A stretch of 64,000 nucleotides of DNA from Amycolatopsis iheyensis (GCF_024703995.1 NZ_JAMXQV010000001.1:496001-560000); one strand, 5' to 3'. Shown: positions 36,049 through 45,121, counted from the stretch's first letter. Notes: generated by a model from the sequence alone, not told the origin. Numbers and translations are program-made.

Positions 36049-37608
36049 TCAGAGCAGGGGCGGCACCACCGCGTCGATGAGGTGCGGGCCGGGCTCGGCG
36101 AACGCCCGCTGCAGCTGCTCCGCGAGCTCCTCGGCGGTCGTCGCGCGCGTCGCCGGGACGCCCATGCCCTCCGCGATATTCACGAAGTCCATGTCCGGGC
36201 GCGAAAGGTCGAGCAGCTCGTTCGCCTTCGGCCCGCCCTGCGCCCCGACGCGCTGCAGCTCCAGCCGCAGGATCGCGTACGCGCGGTTGTTGAGCAGCAC
36301 CGTCGTGACGTTCAGGTTCTCCCGAGCCTGCGTCCACAGCGCGGAGATCGTGTACAGCGCGCTGCCGTCCGACTGGAGGTTCAGCACCGGCCGGTCTGGC
36401 GCCGCGACGGCAGCTCCGGTCGCCACCGGCATGCCGTAGCCGATGGCGCCACCGGTGAGCGTCAGGACGTCGTGGCGCGGGGCGCCGGCCGTCGCGGTCG
36501 GGAGCAGCAGGCCGGACGTGTTGGCCTCGTCGGCGATGATCGCGTTCTCCGGCAGCAGCGCGCCGATGACGTCGACCCAGTTCTGCGGCGTCAGGGGGCC
36601 GCTCGGCAGCGCGGGCCGGGACGCCTCCTGCAGCACCGGCTCGGTGTCCGCGGCGACGAGGTCCGCGACCTCGTTCAGCGCGCGCGTGACGTCCTTGCCG
36701 ACGGACGCAAGCGTGTGCACCTGCGCGCCTTCGGGCACGAGATCACTCGGCTTGCCCGGGTAGGCGAAGAACGACACCGGCGCCTTCGTCCCCGCGACGA
36801 CGACGTGCTTGATCCCGTCGAGCTGGTAGGTCACCTGCTCGGCGAGGTACCCGAGCCGCTCGATCGCCGGCAGGCCCGCGCCGCGCTCGAGCCGGGACGG
36901 GAACGTCTCGACGAACACCTTCGCGCCGGTCGCGGCCGCGATCCGGCTCGCCGCGCGCAGGCCCTCCTCGCGGCACGCGCTCCCGCCGACGAGCAGCGCC
37001 ACCGGCTCGCCGGCGCCGAACACCGCGGCGACGTCCTTGACGGTGGTGGCGTCGACGGCCTGCGGCACCCGCGGCGGGATCGGCGCGCACGTCTCGCCGC
37101 CCTCACCCCACGAAGCATCGGCCGGCAGGATCAGCGTCGCGACGCGGCCGGGCGCGTCCTGCGCGGCGGCGACCGCGGCGGCGGCGTCCGCGCCGACGTC
37201 CTTCGTGTGCTCCGAGCGGCGCACCCAGCCTTCCAGCGAGCCCGCGACGGCCTCGATGTCCGACTCCAGCGGCGCGTCGTACTGCTTGTGGTAGGTCGCG
37301 TGGTCGCCGACGACGTTGACGATCGGCGTGTTCGCGCGGCGCGCGTTGTGCAGGTTCGCCAAGCCGTTGCCGAGGCCCGGGCCGAGGTGCAGCAGTGTCG
37401 CGGCCGGCTTGTCCGCGATGCGCGCGTACCCGTCCGCGGCGCCGGTGACGACACCCTCGAACAGCGCGAGCACACCCCGCATCTCGGGCACGGAGTCGAG
37501 GGCGGCGACGAAGTGCATCTCCGACGTGCCGGGGTTCGCGAAGCACACTTCGACATCGGCGTCGACCAGCGTGCGGATCAGGGACTGGGCGCCGTTCAGC
37601 TCGCTCAT
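36049..37608 (-). CDS. Thiamine pyrophosphate enzyme, acetolactate synthase large-subunit-like (IlvX type)
   Basis: 519 residues of the TPP-dependent decarboxylase family. The N-terminal domain has the conserved catalytic Glu in LFEGVVTGAADGYAR; the C-terminal domain carries the Mg/TPP motif starting LQSDGSALYT and ending in LLNN. GGAIGYGMPVATGAAVA is the C-terminal domain entrance. It is shorter than true acetolactate synthase and there is no small subunit gene, so branched-chain synthesis is unlikely; benzoylformate or oxalyl-type decarboxylases are alternatives. It overlaps the FAD oxidase by 4 nt, suggesting sequential steps on a 2-hydroxy/2-oxo acid. Confidence 0.8.
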   Translation of the reverse strand: MSELNGAQSLIRTLVDADVEVCFANPGTSEMHFVAALDSVPEMRGVLALFEGVVTGAADGYARIADKPAATLLHLGPGLGNGLANLHNARRANTPIVNVVGDHATYHKQYDAPLESDIEAVAGSLEGWVRRSEHTKDVGADAAAAVAAAQDAPGRVATLILPADASWGEGGETCAPIPPRVPQAVDATTVKDVAAVFGAGEPVALLVGGSACREEGLRAASRIAAATGAKVFVETFPSRLERGAGLPAIERLGYLAEQVTYQLDGIKHVVVAGTKAPVSFFAYPGKPSDLVPEGAQVHTLASVGKDVTRALNEVADLVAADTEPVLQEASRPALPSGPLTPQNWVDVIGALLPENAIIADEANTSGLLLPTATAGAPRHDVLTLTGGAIGYGMPVATGAAVAAPDRPVLNLQSDGSALYTISALWTQARENLNVTTVLLNNRAYAILRLELQRVGAQGGPKANELLDLSRPDMDFVNIAEGMGVPATRATTAEELAEQLQRAFAEPGPHLIDAVVPPLL

Positions 37609-38990
37609 GCGGTTCCTTCGGGGAAGAGAACGCCGGGGTTGAGGATCCCGGCGGGGTCGAAGCTCTGCTTGATCCGGCGCATCAATTCGAGCTTCGCCGG
37701 ATCTTCGAGGTCCTGGTGGTACGGCGCCTTGGTGCGGCCGAGGCCGTGTTCGCCGGAGATCGCGCCGCCGAGCTCCATGGCGTGGGCGAAGATGTCGGTG
37801 AGCAGCTGCTTCCGCTTGCCCGCGTCCTTGCAGAAGATGCCGAAGTGGACGTTGCCGTCGCCGGCGTGGCCGCAGCCGAGCGCGCCGCCGCCCGCGGCCA
37901 TCGCCCGTTCGCGCGACTTCGCGATGAACTCCGGCATCGCGGTGCGCGGCACGACGACGTCGATGATGTCGTCGGCGCCGGCCGCCTTCGCGGTCCAGAA
38001 GGCTTTTTCACGCGCTTCGATCAGCTTGCGCGCGGCGGGCCCTTCGAGGACGTAGACATCGACCGCGCCGAGTTCGCCGAGCAGCTCGCCGACGGTCTCG
38101 ACGTCCTCCGTGAGCCGTTCGCCCTCGCGATTTTCCAGCGCGACGACCAGGTAGGCCTCGCACGTTTCGCGGATCTTGTCCGGGACGCCGAGCTCGAGCT
38201 TCTCGTTGTAGACGATGGCGGCCATCGTCAGGTTGTCGATGTACTCGAGGATGTGCGGCGCGAGCCCGCTGGAGAGGATCGCCGGCACAGCGGCCATCAC
38301 CTGGGCGAGGTCGCCGAACGGGGCGAGCACCGTGGCGCCGTGCGTGAGCCGCGGGTGCAGCTTGACGGTGATCTCGGTGGCCAGCGCGAGGGTGCCTTCG
38401 GAGCCGATGATCAGCTGGGTGAGGTCGTATCCGGTGGATACCTTCGACGTCTTGCCGCCGGTGCGGAGGATCTCGCCGGTCGGCAGCACGGCCTGCAGGC
38501 CCAGGACGTTGTTGCGGGTGACGCCGTACTTCACCGCGCGCATCCCGCCGGCGTTGGTGCCGACGTTCCCGCCGACGCTCGCGCTCAGCTCGCCGGGGTA
38601 GACGGTGTAGGAGAGGCCCGCTTCGGCGGTCTTGGCGTCGAGCTCGGCGAGCGTGACGCCCGGCTGCACGACGGCGACGTGGTTCCCGGTGTCGACTTCG
38701 AGCACCGCGTTCATCCGCTCGAAGGAGATCACCAGGCCGTCCGCGCGCGGCCGCGCGGCGCCGGACAAGCCGCTTCCGGAGCCTCGCGCGGTGACGGGGA
38801 CGTTGAACTCCGAAGCGGCCTTAAGCAGCTCCGCGACTTCTTCGGGGGTTGCCGGCTTCGCGACGTACGCGGGCTTCTGCGGCTCCGCGGTCAACGCTTC
38901 GTCGTGCGCGTAGTCCTCGGAAATCGCCTCGCCGGTCAGCAGGTTCTTGTCCCCGACGATCTCGGCCAGCCGTGCCGCCACGTCGCCCAT
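37605..38990 (-). CDS. FAD-binding 2-hydroxyacid oxidase/dehydrogenase (GlcD/D-lactate dehydrogenase type)
   Basis: 461 residues. The FAD-binding PP-loop lies in VPVTARGSGSGLSGAARP, and VGGNVGTNAGGMRAVKYGVTRNNVLGL is the signature of the VAO/GlcD group. FAD-oxidase C-terminal features are GCGHAGDGNVHFGIF (metal-binding His) and SGEHGLGRTKAPY. It oxidises D-2-hydroxy acids such as glycolate or D-lactate to 2-oxo acids. Start ATG 38990 has GGAGGAG upstream; a longer frame is not supported. The stop overlaps the TPP enzyme start (ATGA). Confidence 0.88.
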   Translation of the reverse strand: MGDVAARLAEIVGDKNLLTGEAISEDYAHDEALTAEPQKPAYVAKPATPEEVAELLKAASEFNVPVTARGSGSGLSGAARPRADGLVISFERMNAVLEVDTGNHVAVVQPGVTLAELDAKTAEAGLSYTVYPGELSASVGGNVGTNAGGMRAVKYGVTRNNVLGLQAVLPTGEILRTGGKTSKVSTGYDLTQLIIGSEGTLALATEITVKLHPRLTHGATVLAPFGDLAQVMAAVPAILSSGLAPHILEYIDNLTMAAIVYNEKLELGVPDKIRETCEAYLVVALENREGERLTEDVETVGELLGELGAVDVYVLEGPAARKLIEAREKAFWTAKAAGADDIIDVVVPRTAMPEFIAKSRERAMAAGGGALGCGHAGDGNVHFGIFCKDAGKRKQLLTDIFAHAMELGGAISGEHGLGRTKAPYHQDLEDPAKLELMRRIKQSFDPAGILNPGVLFPEGTA

Positions 38991-39037
38991 CGACAGCCTC
39001 TCCTCCGCGCCGTTGCTGTGGTTACCGCAGCGTAGTA

Positions 39038-39052
39038 CGTACCGCCGGTACG
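39038..39052. promoter_or_regulatory. Inverted repeat upstream of the FAD oxidase operon
   Basis: CGTACC-GCC-GGTACG, perfect 6-bp arms with a 3-bp spacer, 48 bp upstream of the start at 38990. A likely repressor site for the oxidase/TPP-enzyme pair; the regulator is unknown. Confidence 0.4.
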
Positions 39053-39079
39053 CCGCCATGAAGGTTTTTCACATTCGGC

Positions 39080-40639
39080 TCAGAGGGTCTCGAAGTTGGC
39101 CATCATGCCCATGTCTTCGTGCTCCGCGTTGTGGCAGTGGAACATGTAGCGCCCCCGGTACCCGTCGAAGCGCGCGATCACCTCCACGGCTTCGCCCGGC
39201 CGCAGATCGACGGTGTCCTTGAGCCCGGCGTCGAACGGCCCGGGCTCGCGGCCGCCGCGCGAAAGCACCCGGAACTGCACGAGGTGCAGGTGGATCGGGT
39301 GGTGCAGGTCCGCGACGAACCGCCAGACCTCGACGTCGCCGAGCCGCGGCCGCGCGTCGATCCGGGACGGCGAGTACGGCTGCCCGCCGATCAGCCAGCC
39401 GTGCCCGTCCCCGGACGGCGCGCCGCGGAAGGAGAACTCCCGCGTCACTCCCGCCTGTGTCCGATTGAGCGGTTCGAGCACGCTCAGCCGGTCCGGGATG
39501 TGGCTGTCCTCGGCGCCGCGACGCGCGACGCGGAACCGCATGACGTACGCGGTGCTCCCCGAGCCTGTCCGATTGAGCAGCGTGACTTCGGTGCCCACGG
39601 GATAGCGGCCGAAGTCGACGACCAGGTCGTATCGCTCGGCCGGCGCGATCGGCAGGTGGTCGTGCGCGCGCGGCGCGTCGAGCAGGCCCTGGTCCGAGCC
39701 GATCTGCGTGAACGCCGGGCCGCCGGGTGGCGGCGGGTCGAGCGCGAGGTCGTAGCGGCGCGCGTTGGACGCGTTGAGCACGCGCAGCCGATGCCGTGTC
39801 GCGGACACCTCGGCGATCGGCCACGGCGCGCCGTTCACCAGGACGACGTCGCCGAGCACGCCCGCGACGTAGGGCTCCTCGACCCCGGGCACGGTGCTCA
39901 ACGTCGAGTCGCGCGAGGGGTAGCGCATCGAACCGTCCGCGGCGAACGCGCGGTCGGTGATCATCAGCGGCAGCTCCCGCTCACCACGCGGCAGCGGCAA
40001 CGCGTCCTCTTCGGCGTCGCGCACGATGTGGAACCCGGCCAGGCCGCGGTGGACGGCCGGGCCGGTGAAGTCCATCCGGTGGTCGTGGTACCAGAGCGTC
40101 GCGGCGCGCTGCCGCAGTGGATAGACGTAGTCGCGCACGCCGCGGGTGACTTTCGCGTCCGGGTCGAGCATGCCCGAGTGCGTCGCGCGCCAGCCGCCCG
40201 CCGGCAGCACGAGGTCGGTGGTGTAGCCGTCGGACTCCGGGGGTGTGCGGCCGCCGTGCAGGTGCACCACGGTCGGGACCAGGAGCTCGTTCCGGTGCCG
40301 GACGATCGCCGTCCGGCCGCGTCGGGACTCGATCGTGGGCCCCGGGAAGGTCCCCTGATAACCCCAGATCGGCGTGCGCAGGCCGGGGAGGATCTCCGCG
40401 GTGGCCGGCCGCTGGACGATCTCGTAGTGGTCGGCGCCGGAGTCGCGGGCGACCGGCCGCAGCACGGCGGGGAGCGGCAGCGGGACCTGGAACGGCGCGG
40501 GCAGGGGCACTTCGCTGGTGAGCAGTTCCCCGGTGGCCGCGGCGCGGCCGAGCAGCCGCGGCCCGGCGAGCCCGGCCGCGAGGACCACCCCCGCGCCGCC
40601 GGTCAGGCCCAGGAACCGGCGCCGGGACAGTCCGCTCAT
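39080..40639 (-). CDS. Tat-exported multicopper oxidase
   Basis: 519 residues. The signal SRRRFLGLTGGAGVVLAAGL is a twin-arginine peptide. Copper ligands are visible in the expected order: VVHLHGG, LWYHDHRMDF, HHPIHLHLVQF and FHCHNAEHEDMGM, giving a type 1 site and a trinuclear cluster, with Met as axial ligand. Multicopper oxidases of this three-domain type oxidise phenols, Cu(I) or Mn(II) outside the membrane. It overlaps the upstream small membrane protein by 4 nt. Two copies of the dispersed word TGTCCGATTG lie here (39458, 39566). Confidence 0.9.
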   Translation of the reverse strand: MSGLSRRRFLGLTGGAGVVLAAGLAGPRLLGRAAATGELLTSEVPLPAPFQVPLPLPAVLRPVARDSGADHYEIVQRPATAEILPGLRTPIWGYQGTFPGPTIESRRGRTAIVRHRNELLVPTVVHLHGGRTPPESDGYTTDLVLPAGGWRATHSGMLDPDAKVTRGVRDYVYPLRQRAATLWYHDHRMDFTGPAVHRGLAGFHIVRDAEEDALPLPRGERELPLMITDRAFAADGSMRYPSRDSTLSTVPGVEEPYVAGVLGDVVLVNGAPWPIAEVSATRHRLRVLNASNARRYDLALDPPPPGGPAFTQIGSDQGLLDAPRAHDHLPIAPAERYDLVVDFGRYPVGTEVTLLNRTGSGSTAYVMRFRVARRGAEDSHIPDRLSVLEPLNRTQAGVTREFSFRGAPSGDGHGWLIGGQPYSPSRIDARPRLGDVEVWRFVADLHHPIHLHLVQFRVLSRGGREPGPFDAGLKDTVDLRPGEAVEVIARFDGYRGRYMFHCHNAEHEDMGMMANFETL

Positions 40640-40986
40640 CGCCACACCGCGATCAGCATGACCACGGCCGAGGTCACCAGGGCGACCCCGAGCGGGACGT
40701 GCAGGTCCAGCGCGCCGGCCATCCCGGCGAAGTACTGCGCGGTCTCGCCGAGCACCAGCAGCAGGCTCGCCAGGAACGGCCAGCGCGGCCCGCCGCGCCA
40801 CCACAGCCACGCCGTCGGCAGCAGCTGCGCCAGCCCGACGGCGAAGACGAGGTTCGCGCCGAAGCGGTGCAGCGCCAGCATGCCGTAGTCGCCGACCAGG
40901 TAACTGCCCGCGAAGACCGGCTGGCCGAAGATCGCGATGGCGTGCAGGGTGACGAACCCGCGCACCACCCCTTCTGTCTTGATCAC
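40636..40986 (-). CDS. Small four-helix membrane protein
   Basis: 116 residues with four hydrophobic segments (VTLHAIAIFGQPVFAGSYL, FGANLVFAVGLAQLLPTAWLW, WPFLASLLLVLGETAQYFAGM, VPLGVALVTSAVVMLIAVW) and conserved-looking His in the first two and in the loop before the last. The His spacing could bind haem or copper. It is translationally coupled to the multicopper oxidase, so it may deliver electrons or metal to it. The family is not recognised. Divergent from the LysR gene. Confidence 0.65.
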   Translation of the reverse strand: MIKTEGVVRGFVTLHAIAIFGQPVFAGSYLVGDYGMLALHRFGANLVFAVGLAQLLPTAWLWWRGGPRWPFLASLLLVLGETAQYFAGMAGALDLHVPLGVALVTSAVVMLIAVWR

Positions 40987-41062
40987 ACGATCGACGCTAG
41001 GACCGTCGTTCTATGCTGTCCAAGACCGGAATCGACATCGAGTCATGACGTCAGGGCTATGA

Positions 41063-41938
41063 ATGGACCTGCTTCAGCTTCGCTACTTCCAGGCCGTCGC
41101 CCGTCGCGAGCACCTCAGCCAGGCGGCCGCGGAACTCCGCGTCGCGCAGCCCTCGCTGAGCCGCGCGATCGCCCGGCTCGAGGCCGACCTCGGCGTCCCG
41201 CTGTTCGACCGGGTAGGCCGCGGGTTGCGGCTCAACCGGTTCGGCGCCGGCTTCCTCCGCCGCGTCGACCGGGTGCTGGCCGAGCTGGACGACGCCCGCC
41301 GTGAGCTCGCCGATGCCGCGGGGCTCGAGCACGGCAGCGTCGCCGTCGCCGCGGAAACCCTGCTCACGCTCACCGGGCTGATCACCGAGTTCCGCGCCGC
41401 GCACTCGGGCGTCGACATCCGGCTCTACCAGTCCTCGGCCACGGAGATGGCGAACCAGCTGCGCGCCGGCGAGGTCGACCTCTGCTTCGCGTCCCAGCCC
41501 CTGCCCGGGCCGGACCTGCGCTCGCGGGAGCTGCTGCGCGAAGAGGTGCTGCTCGCCGTGCCGGTCGGGCACCGGCTCGCCGGGCGGAAGCGGGCGGGGA
41601 TGGCGGACCTCGCGGGCGAACCGTTCGTCACCACCCGCCCCGGCTACTGGCCGCGGGAGCTGGCCGACCGCCTGTTCGCGGCGGCCGGCCTGCGTCCCTA
41701 CTACACCTGCGAGAGCGACGAGCCAGGCGCGACCGGGGACCTCATCAGCGCGGGCCTCGGCATCGGCCTGGTGCCCGCGTTCTCGCGTTCCGTCACCCAC
41801 ATCCCGGGTGTCTGGCTGCACCTCGACGTCCCGGACTGTCACCGCATCCTGAACCTGGTCTGGCGCGAGGACGCCTACCTGTCGGTCGCGGCGCGACGGC
41901 TGTCCGACTTCGCGGCCGGCCACTTCGGCCGGCTGTAG
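41063..41938 (+). CDS. LysR-family transcriptional regulator
   Basis: 291 residues. N-terminal winged helix MDLLQLRYFQAVARREHLSQAAAEL and QPSLSRAIARLEADLGVPLFDRVGRGL is the canonical LysR DNA-binding domain, followed by a periplasmic-binding-like effector domain (VAAETLLTLTGLITEF...). It is divergent from the small membrane protein/multicopper oxidase pair with a 76-bp gap, the usual layout for a LysR protein and its target. Confidence 0.9.
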   Translation: MDLLQLRYFQAVARREHLSQAAAELRVAQPSLSRAIARLEADLGVPLFDRVGRGLRLNRFGAGFLRRVDRVLAELDDARRELADAAGLEHGSVAVAAETLLTLTGLITEFRAAHSGVDIRLYQSSATEMANQLRAGEVDLCFASQPLPGPDLRSRELLREEVLLAVPVGHRLAGRKRAGMADLAGEPFVTTRPGYWPRELADRLFAAAGLRPYYTCESDEPGATGDLISAGLGIGLVPAFSRSVTHIPGVWLHLDVPDCHRILNLVWREDAYLSVAARRLSDFAAGHFGRL

Positions 41939-41942
41939 GAGC

Positions 41943-42333
41943 TCAGCCGATCGGCCACGGCGGACGGCAGTCCTGGCGCGGCAGCTCGATCGACGAGTTC
42001 GTGTAGACCCCGTCGGCGACGGGTGTCGGCCATGATCGGGCGTTCGACGTAGCACACGCCGTCGGTCTGGATGCAGTAGCGGATGTACGGGATGCCACCG
42101 AAGTCCGTCCGGCCGGGCCCGAACGAGACGTACCCGCCGAACGGCGACGGCGCGCCCGCGCCCTGCGGGACGACCGCGCTGATCCCGCGTCCGGGCGGGC
42201 CGACCGGCTGCATCGGGTCGGCGTACAGCTTGGCGTTGAAGTGGCTGCGGTCGACGTTCACGACGTCCGCGACGTCGTTCAGCACGAAGTTCGCGACGAT
42301 CGCGCCCTGCGAGTACCCGACGATGGTGCTCAG
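41943..42333 (-). pseudogene. C-terminal half of a split secreted cutinase/PE-PPE-type hydrolase
   Basis: On the minus strand this reads LSTIVGYSQGAIVANFVLND, containing the nucleophile elbow GYSQG of cutinase/PE-PPE alpha/beta hydrolases, then a Cys-containing stretch (YIRYCIQTDGVCYVE). The rest is in a second frame after a one-base loss near 42023-42026, ending VADGVYTNSSIELPRQDCRPPWPIG. The N-terminal half lies at 44801-45121; the two are separated by an inserted element. Thus the gene has both an insertion and a frameshift. Confidence 0.75.
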
Positions 42334-42362
42334 TTATCTGCACCATCTCCCACTGGTTGATC

Positions 42363-42965
42363 ATGGCGCTTCACGTCGTGATCAAGGAGAAGCCAGTGGA
42401 CCTTCGTCGTCAGCTCATGGAAGGCCGTGCGTCCGTGCCCCTAGTCGGATCAGTAACCAAAGTGGAGCGAATCCACCCACCGTTCGTCGTCCTGGACTCG
42501 GCGGGCGTCGAGATCGTCGACGTCACGGAGTACCTGCGCGACCTGGCTCTGGGCGACGCCAGCCCATTGAGCGGCCGCAGCTACGCGTTCGGCCTGCTGC
42601 GGTGGTTCCGCATGCTGTGGCTGCTCGGCGTGACCTGGGAGAAGGCGACCGAGGCAGAGGTTGCCGTGCTGGTCGGCTGGCTGCGTACCGCGCCGAACCC
42701 GCAGCGCCGACGGAGCGCACCAGGTACCAGCGGGCCTGGCGGGATCAATCCGAGGACCGGCAAGCCGACGCTGGCGGCCGGGCTATGCCCGCACGACGAT
42801 CAACCACGCCTTGTCCTCGGTGAGCGGGTTCTACGAATACCACGGCCATCACGGTCGCGGACCGGTGGTCAATCCGGTGCCGTCCTCGCCGCAACGCCGT
42901 CGCGCGCTGGCCCACTTGAGCCCGTTGGAACCCAAGCCGGTAACGGGCAGGGCACGGCTGCCTCA
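42363..42965 (+). pseudogene. Tyrosine recombinase/integrase, frameshifted and truncated
   Basis: Frame 1 from ATG 42363 reads VVLDSAGVEIVDVTEYLRDL, then LSGRSYAFGLLRWFRMLWLL and WEKATEAEVAVLVGWLR, the N-terminal core-binding domain of the large actinobacterial integrases. A one-base insertion near 42781 moves the frame to YARTTINHALSSVSGFYEYH and NPVPSSPQRRRALAHLSPLEPKP. The catalytic domain with the Arg-His-Arg-Tyr residues is absent. The element is therefore probably not mobile by itself. Confidence 0.7.
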
Positions 42966-43056
42966 CCTTCCTACGAGCCAAGCGCGACGACACCCAACGC
43001 CAGCTCCGACGACCCGCCGTCAGCCTCGGCATCCCAGCTCTGACGCGAGCCGCTGA

Positions 43057-43365
43057 CCGTCGGAAGGTTCCGAAATGACGACCTCGAACGTTCGACTTAT
43101 CGAACTGCGAATAGGCTTCAGTATCGAGGTACGAGGAACCACCAAAGAAAACTATCACGCCACTCGTCAGCGAGTTCCACGATTCGCGCTATTCGTCCCG
43201 TGCGCTGAATCGCATGGGATTACGCGCCGAGGAATCGTGGGCGCATCGGCGGCCGCGTTCGCCATCCACCCAGTTCGGCCGACCGCCGCCGCAGGCTCTT
43301 CATTCCGATCGGCAGACGACCACCCGCACCCTGCCATGCGTCGAACCGACGATGTCGCGAGGACG
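43057..43365. other. Non-coding stretch within the inserted element
   Basis: About 309 bases between the recombinase remnant and the cargo gene. No frame here looks protein-coding and no structured repeat was seen. It may be the remainder of the deleted recombinase region. Confidence 0.3.
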
Positions 43366-44547
43366 TCAGCCCATCCAGTCGCCGATTCCGTCCCAACAGA
43401 TTTCGATGTCTCGGAGAATGTTTGCGCCGGCCAGGACCTCGGCGCGCTCGGCGACCGCGATCATCAAATTGATGCCACCGCCCTTGTCCAATTGATGTCC
43501 TATCGCGCGAAGTTCGACCACTGCCCGCAGATGCTTCTCCGGTTGCTCCCCACTGCCTGCGAGGTGATCGAGATATTGCCGATCGTGCCACTGTTTCCGC
43601 TGCTTATCTGTCAAGGCGAGGTGGGCGCGGTGATCGGCGACCGCCAACTCGGCGACGCGTTGGGCCGCGGACTCCAATCCTGTCGGCAGCGGCGGGTTGG
43701 CGTCACGCTTCGCCGCGATCCGCCCCGCCCAGCTTCGGACCATCAGTTGCCGTGTGCGCTGCTCACGGCGGTCACGGAGCCACGAAGCTGGCTGGCGAAT
43801 TTCCGGGACAACGGCCAGTGGCTCACGTGGAAACAACTGCCTAAGTCGACGGCTGATCAACGGAACTTCGCGGAGAAGCTGCTCCCGTTCCGACGTCGAT
43901 GTCTGGAAGGCGGCGTCGCGAAAGGTGCGCGCGAATTCCTCGCCGAGGACGGTTTCCTGGATTTGGCGTCGTATCCAGCGCCACCCCCGGACGTCCTCAA
44001 ACACCTCGAGCAACTCAGCCATGCACAAGAACGACCGCTGCTGCTCGAACTGACCAGGCTGAGGCGGCGCCACCATCCCCGCGATCGACTGCGCGTAAGC
44101 ATGCACGGATTCCCGTGTCCTGCCCGCAAAAAGCAGATACTCGCCCGCACGCGACAGCAGGATGGACTTACGGCGACATCTCGTCGCCGCATACCTGAGC
44201 AGTGCGACCGCAAGCTCGGTATCACCACTCTGCTTCAAGAATTTCGCCAGCCACATAAAGGGCACGTCATAGTCGGGCTGTGCCACCATCTCGTCGCAGA
44301 ATGTCGGTGCCGCCGCATGCCAGTCGGCTCGCGCCTTGGCAGTCGCACTACGCAAGATCTCGCTCAAGACGCGATCGTCCGGCGCATCTCTGGCGTACTG
44401 TGCAAACAGCTCGTCCGGCACGCTGACCTCGGCTGTGTCAACTCGCAGGAGCTGCTTGAGCCGGGACGTCTCCGAATCCACGATCCACGCGCGTATGGCC
44501 TGTTCGACCAGCTGAATAGAGGGCTGGAAGTCATAGCTGTCCGCCAT
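43366..44547 (-). CDS. Hypothetical cargo protein of the inserted element
   Basis: 393 residues, not recognised. All helical by appearance. Residues about 100-165 (MWLAKFLKQSGDTELAVALLRYA, SRAGEYLLFAGRTRESVHAYAQSIAG) resemble two tetratricopeptide-like repeats. The C-terminal half is Arg/Gln-rich (RDRREQRTRQLMVRSWAGRI). No membrane segment, signal or catalytic motif. Codons are markedly less GC-rich than flanking genes, consistent with recent arrival. There is no clear ribosome site before ATG 44547, so it may be leaderless. As the only intact gene in the element it could be selected cargo, for example for defence, but nothing shows that. Confidence 0.55.
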   Translation of the reverse strand: MADSYDFQPSIQLVEQAIRAWIVDSETSRLKQLLRVDTAEVSVPDELFAQYARDAPDDRVLSEILRSATAKARADWHAAAPTFCDEMVAQPDYDVPFMWLAKFLKQSGDTELAVALLRYAATRCRRKSILLSRAGEYLLFAGRTRESVHAYAQSIAGMVAPPQPGQFEQQRSFLCMAELLEVFEDVRGWRWIRRQIQETVLGEEFARTFRDAAFQTSTSEREQLLREVPLISRRLRQLFPREPLAVVPEIRQPASWLRDRREQRTRQLMVRSWAGRIAAKRDANPPLPTGLESAAQRVAELAVADHRAHLALTDKQRKQWHDRQYLDHLAGSGEQPEKHLRAVVELRAIGHQLDKGGGINLMIAVAERAEVLAGANILRDIEICWDGIGDWMG

Positions 44548-44800
44548 GCGTGCAGGTTACACTGACCAAGACGGGACTGGGCCCGAAACATCAACTGCCA
44601 CAGCAGGCCTCGGGCGCCTAGACGATCAATGCACGTCCCTGGGACCAGGGCATCGACTTGCCCCGAACATCGCGCGCGACATCCCAGGGCTAAACGAGCA
44701 ACCCGCCAACGACCTCGGCACAAGCCCTCCGCCGAGCCGCTGACCAGCAGGAGCAGTCAGGATGACACCCCGAGCGCCAGCCAGTTCCAGGCGCAGACAA

Positions 44801-45121
44801 GAATTCGCCGCCGGGGTCCGCGTCGAACGACTCCTGGACGACGCGCTTGGCCTCCTCCCGGCCGATCGCGACGCTCTGGTCCATCGGCGTCTGCCCGCAC
44901 GGTCCCGGCAGCCCGGACGCGCCGGCCGGGTAGTTCACCACCTTGCGGATCCCGCCCCGCAGCCACGCTTCCTGGTACTGGTCGGCGTTCCCGTTGCAGG
45001 TGCCGCCGATCAGGATGTAGTAGTGCGCGCCCTCGGCGTGCGCGGCCGGCGCCCCGGCGAACCCCGTGACGAGCGCGGCCACCGCCGCGCCGATCAGCGA
45101 AAGCCGTTTCAGGTTCTTCAT
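44801..45121 (-). pseudogene. N-terminal half of a split secreted cutinase/PE-PPE-type hydrolase
   Basis: Starts MKNLKRLSLIGAAVAALVTG with a signal peptide cut after AHA. The mature part (YYILIGGTCNGNADQYQEAW, VVNYPAGASGLPGPCG, DQSVAIGREEAKRVV) matches the N-terminal part of PE-PPE/cutinase-like hydrolases. It is exactly 107 codons to the insertion point at 44800, after which the element's DNA is read. Its other half lies at 41943-42333. Confidence 0.75.

Larger units (their letters stand above)
19841..39575. repeat. Dispersed intragenic word TGTCCGATTG (6 copies)
   Basis: Exact copies at 19841, 21813, 23899 (reverse), 28694 (reverse), 39458 and 39566; a near copy at 9980. All lie in unrelated genes and different frames. 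Confidence 0.6.
42334..44800. mobile_element. Inserted element splitting the hydrolase gene
   Basis: 2467 bp. The left end reads TTATCTGCACC (42334-42344); the right end, inverted, reads TTGTCTGCGCC (44790-44800), so 9 of 11 bases match, followed by ACTGG near both ends. Joining 42333 to 44801 restores the hydrolase frame as GEF-LSTIVGYSQG with no extra or missing base, so there is no target duplication. It contains a decayed tyrosine recombinase and one unknown cargo gene and is visibly less GC-rich than the host. Lack of a target duplication fits recombinase-based insertion. Confidence 0.75.
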
